Part shown: in pieces, positions 62,874 through 64,000 of the stretch
How positions within the stretch are numbered: position 1 is the stretch's first letter
How the letters are laid out: every line of letters begins with the position of its first letter
Origin: Falsiphaeobacter marinintestinus
GTDB lineage: Bacteria > Pseudomonadota > Alphaproteobacteria > Rhodobacterales > Rhodobacteraceae
Assembly: GCF_007923355.1 (NCBI RefSeq)
Contig: NZ_VOGO01000013.1
Coordinates: 1-64,000 of the forward strand
DNA length: 64,000 nucleotides
Reading direction: 5' to 3'
Made by a program: the position numbers and the translations under genes
The notes under the pieces: model-generated
What the model was told of the DNA's origin: nothing
The model's input: only the letters and a program-made list of their open reading frames with translations
Database searches by the model: none

Positions 62874-63848
62874 TTAAGCCGCGTCTTCCCTTGAGATCAA
62901 CTGGCGAACTGATGCTGGCAACTGCCGGGCACTCATCGCGCGAGGATAGGGCAGTTCTGCCATGTCGCGGACCTCGCCGTACATTTTCTCGAACTCGGAA
63001 AAGTTGTGGAAAATTCGGCGCGAAACATTGTCGATGAAGGTTTCAGTGGGCGCCCCGTTTGCCAGGATGATCTCATGGTTCTCGGTTTCGACATGATAGG
63101 TCGTAAAGGTCTGCCCCATTTCTTCCAACGGAACCCGGACTATGGTCGACCCATTGACCAAAGCGCTGGCATGGCACAGGACGCCATCCAGAAGCATCGC
63201 GTGATTGGCTGTCACCGTCAGATCCGAATGCGGAAGACCCTTGCCAAGCGACCCGGCAGCAAAGCGCACGGGGCTCAGTTCTTCTGCCGGACGGAAGATA
63301 GCTGCGATGGTCCGCCGTCCCAACCATTTCACTGGCACCGGCTGGCCTTCGCTATTCAGAACCAGGTCTCCGGCATCCAGCGATTCCACGGGTTTCTCGC
63401 CATCTGGAGTTGCGATCAGACTGCCAATCAGAAAACAGGGCGTGTATGCGCCAGCGTCAAACTCGGGGTCTCCTGTGTTGATGACGTTTGGAAGGGCTGC
63501 ATTGGTCGAAGCCGCGTCTGCAGGGCTGAACACGAAGCCAATATTTGGATCGCTTTGATCTTCAAGAACGATGCCGGTGACGCCATTGATCGTGTAGGTG
63601 CCCACATAGTCCAACGTGACGATGTCCCCGGAATTATAATCCGGAAAGTCGTCAGCAATAGCTGGGGTAACGTTGAACGTGAAGGAATCCCCGGACTCAA
63701 AGGTATCGCCAACCGCTCCGTCGTCAGCAAAAGTCTCCCCGTCATCCAGTGTGCCGCTTTGCGTTGAGAAGTCGCCGGTGTTCTTGAAATTGATGCTGTT
63801 TCCGGTGCGGTCGTACTGAATAACCGATAAAAAATCGAATGATGCCAT
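62874..63848 (-). CDS. Hint-domain protein (second copy)
   Basis: The 324-residue protein is built like its downstream neighbour: an N-terminal acidic region unlike the other copy in detail, and a C-terminal Hint_2 domain nearly the same over its last 190 residues. C138 in PCFLIGSLIATPDGEKPVESLDAGDLVL would be the nucleophile (S replaces the usual T of the GT pair). LTVTANHAMLLDGVLCHASALVNG and YHVETENHEIILANG carry the conserved histidines. AGGAG lies before the start. Its terminator is at 62823. It ends 157 bp before the next Hint gene start. Confidence 0.85.
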   Translation of the reverse strand: MASFDFLSVIQYDRTGNSINFKNTGDFSTQSGTLDDGETFADDGAVGDTFESGDSFTFNVTPAIADDFPDYNSGDIVTLDYVGTYTINGVTGIVLEDQSDPNIGFVFSPADAASTNAALPNVINTGDPEFDAGAYTPCFLIGSLIATPDGEKPVESLDAGDLVLNSEGQPVPVKWLGRRTIAAIFRPAEELSPVRFAAGSLGKGLPHSDLTVTANHAMLLDGVLCHASALVNGSTIVRVPLEEMGQTFTTYHVETENHEIILANGAPTETFIDNVSRRIFHNFSEFEKMYGEVRDMAELPYPRAMSARQLPASVRQLISREDAA

Positions 63849-64000
63849 GATCTACTCCTGAAGGCGTTTCGAAAATCGATTTAGGAGGCTGAAGCGATTC
63901 GGCCAGAAAAACCTTAGAAACAGTACATCCGCGCGACGTTCAGGCAACCAAGCCAGAGTCACGGTACTGGCCTGCCCAAAAATGATGCACACACAATTTG

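Overview
The window is a high-GC stretch of an alphaproteobacterial chromosome, most likely a marine member of the Rhodobacterales (Roseobacter group). The evidence is the gyrB-lysE-recF-dnaN-dnaA-rpsT replication cluster, mutM beside ubiE-ubiB, rnhB beside a CcrM-type GANTC methylase, two TRAP transporters, a DMSP-lyase-like cupin, Hint_2 and RTX proteins, and a serC-type RNA leader. No tRNA, rRNA, CRISPR array or prophage is visible.

Layout. 1-93: possible end of an insertion sequence that lies outside the window. 94-8084: replication and housekeeping genes on the minus strand, with a GANTC-rich dnaA-rpsT interval. 8.2-12.5 kb: a DUF302 protein, a winged-helix/TPR regulator, an RTX protein and an enoyl-CoA hydratase. 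12.5-18 kb: mutM, ubiE, ubiB, a reductive-dehalogenase-like Fe-S protein and a thiolase. 18.2-22.1 kb: an XRE-cupin regulator, the kbl-tdh threonine-degradation operon and a cysteine-synthase-like enzyme. 22.1-25 kb: a phosphatase, a LysR regulator, a small membrane protein and the DMSP-lyase-like cupin. 25-30 kb: serA and serC behind an RNA leader, a dihaem cytochrome c and serB. 30-36 kb: an ArsR-AHSA1-YCII module, a zinc-type asparaginase, an IalB protein, rlmN, a second RTX protein and a small membrane protein.

36-49 kb is a catabolic island. One operon holds an enolase-superfamily enzyme, a D-amino-acid-dehydrogenase-like oxidase, a TRAP transporter and a second symporter, and is divergent from a LysR gene. 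A TPP enzyme is divergent from a GntR-racemase pair. An IclR gene is coupled to a class III aminotransferase. Together these look like uptake, epimerisation, oxidation and transamination of amino or oxo acids; the substrate is not known. 49-50.6 kb holds a DUF427-cyclase fusion. 51.2-56.7 kb is a LysR-controlled operon with a D-glutamate-cyclase-like protein, a TRAP transporter and a DUF2848 protein.

56.7-64 kb: a membrane protein with a C-terminal winged helix next to a small secreted protein; a periplasmic protein whose 5' leader can fold into a 13-bp stem covering its ribosome site; a SulP carrier without STAS domain; rnhB; ccrM with three GANTC sites upstream; and a tandem pair of Hint_2 proteins duplicated together with their terminators.

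Starts were moved from the longest open frame where a ribosome site or a family N-terminus supported it. All functions are inferred from the sequence and from remembered family features; no database search was run.
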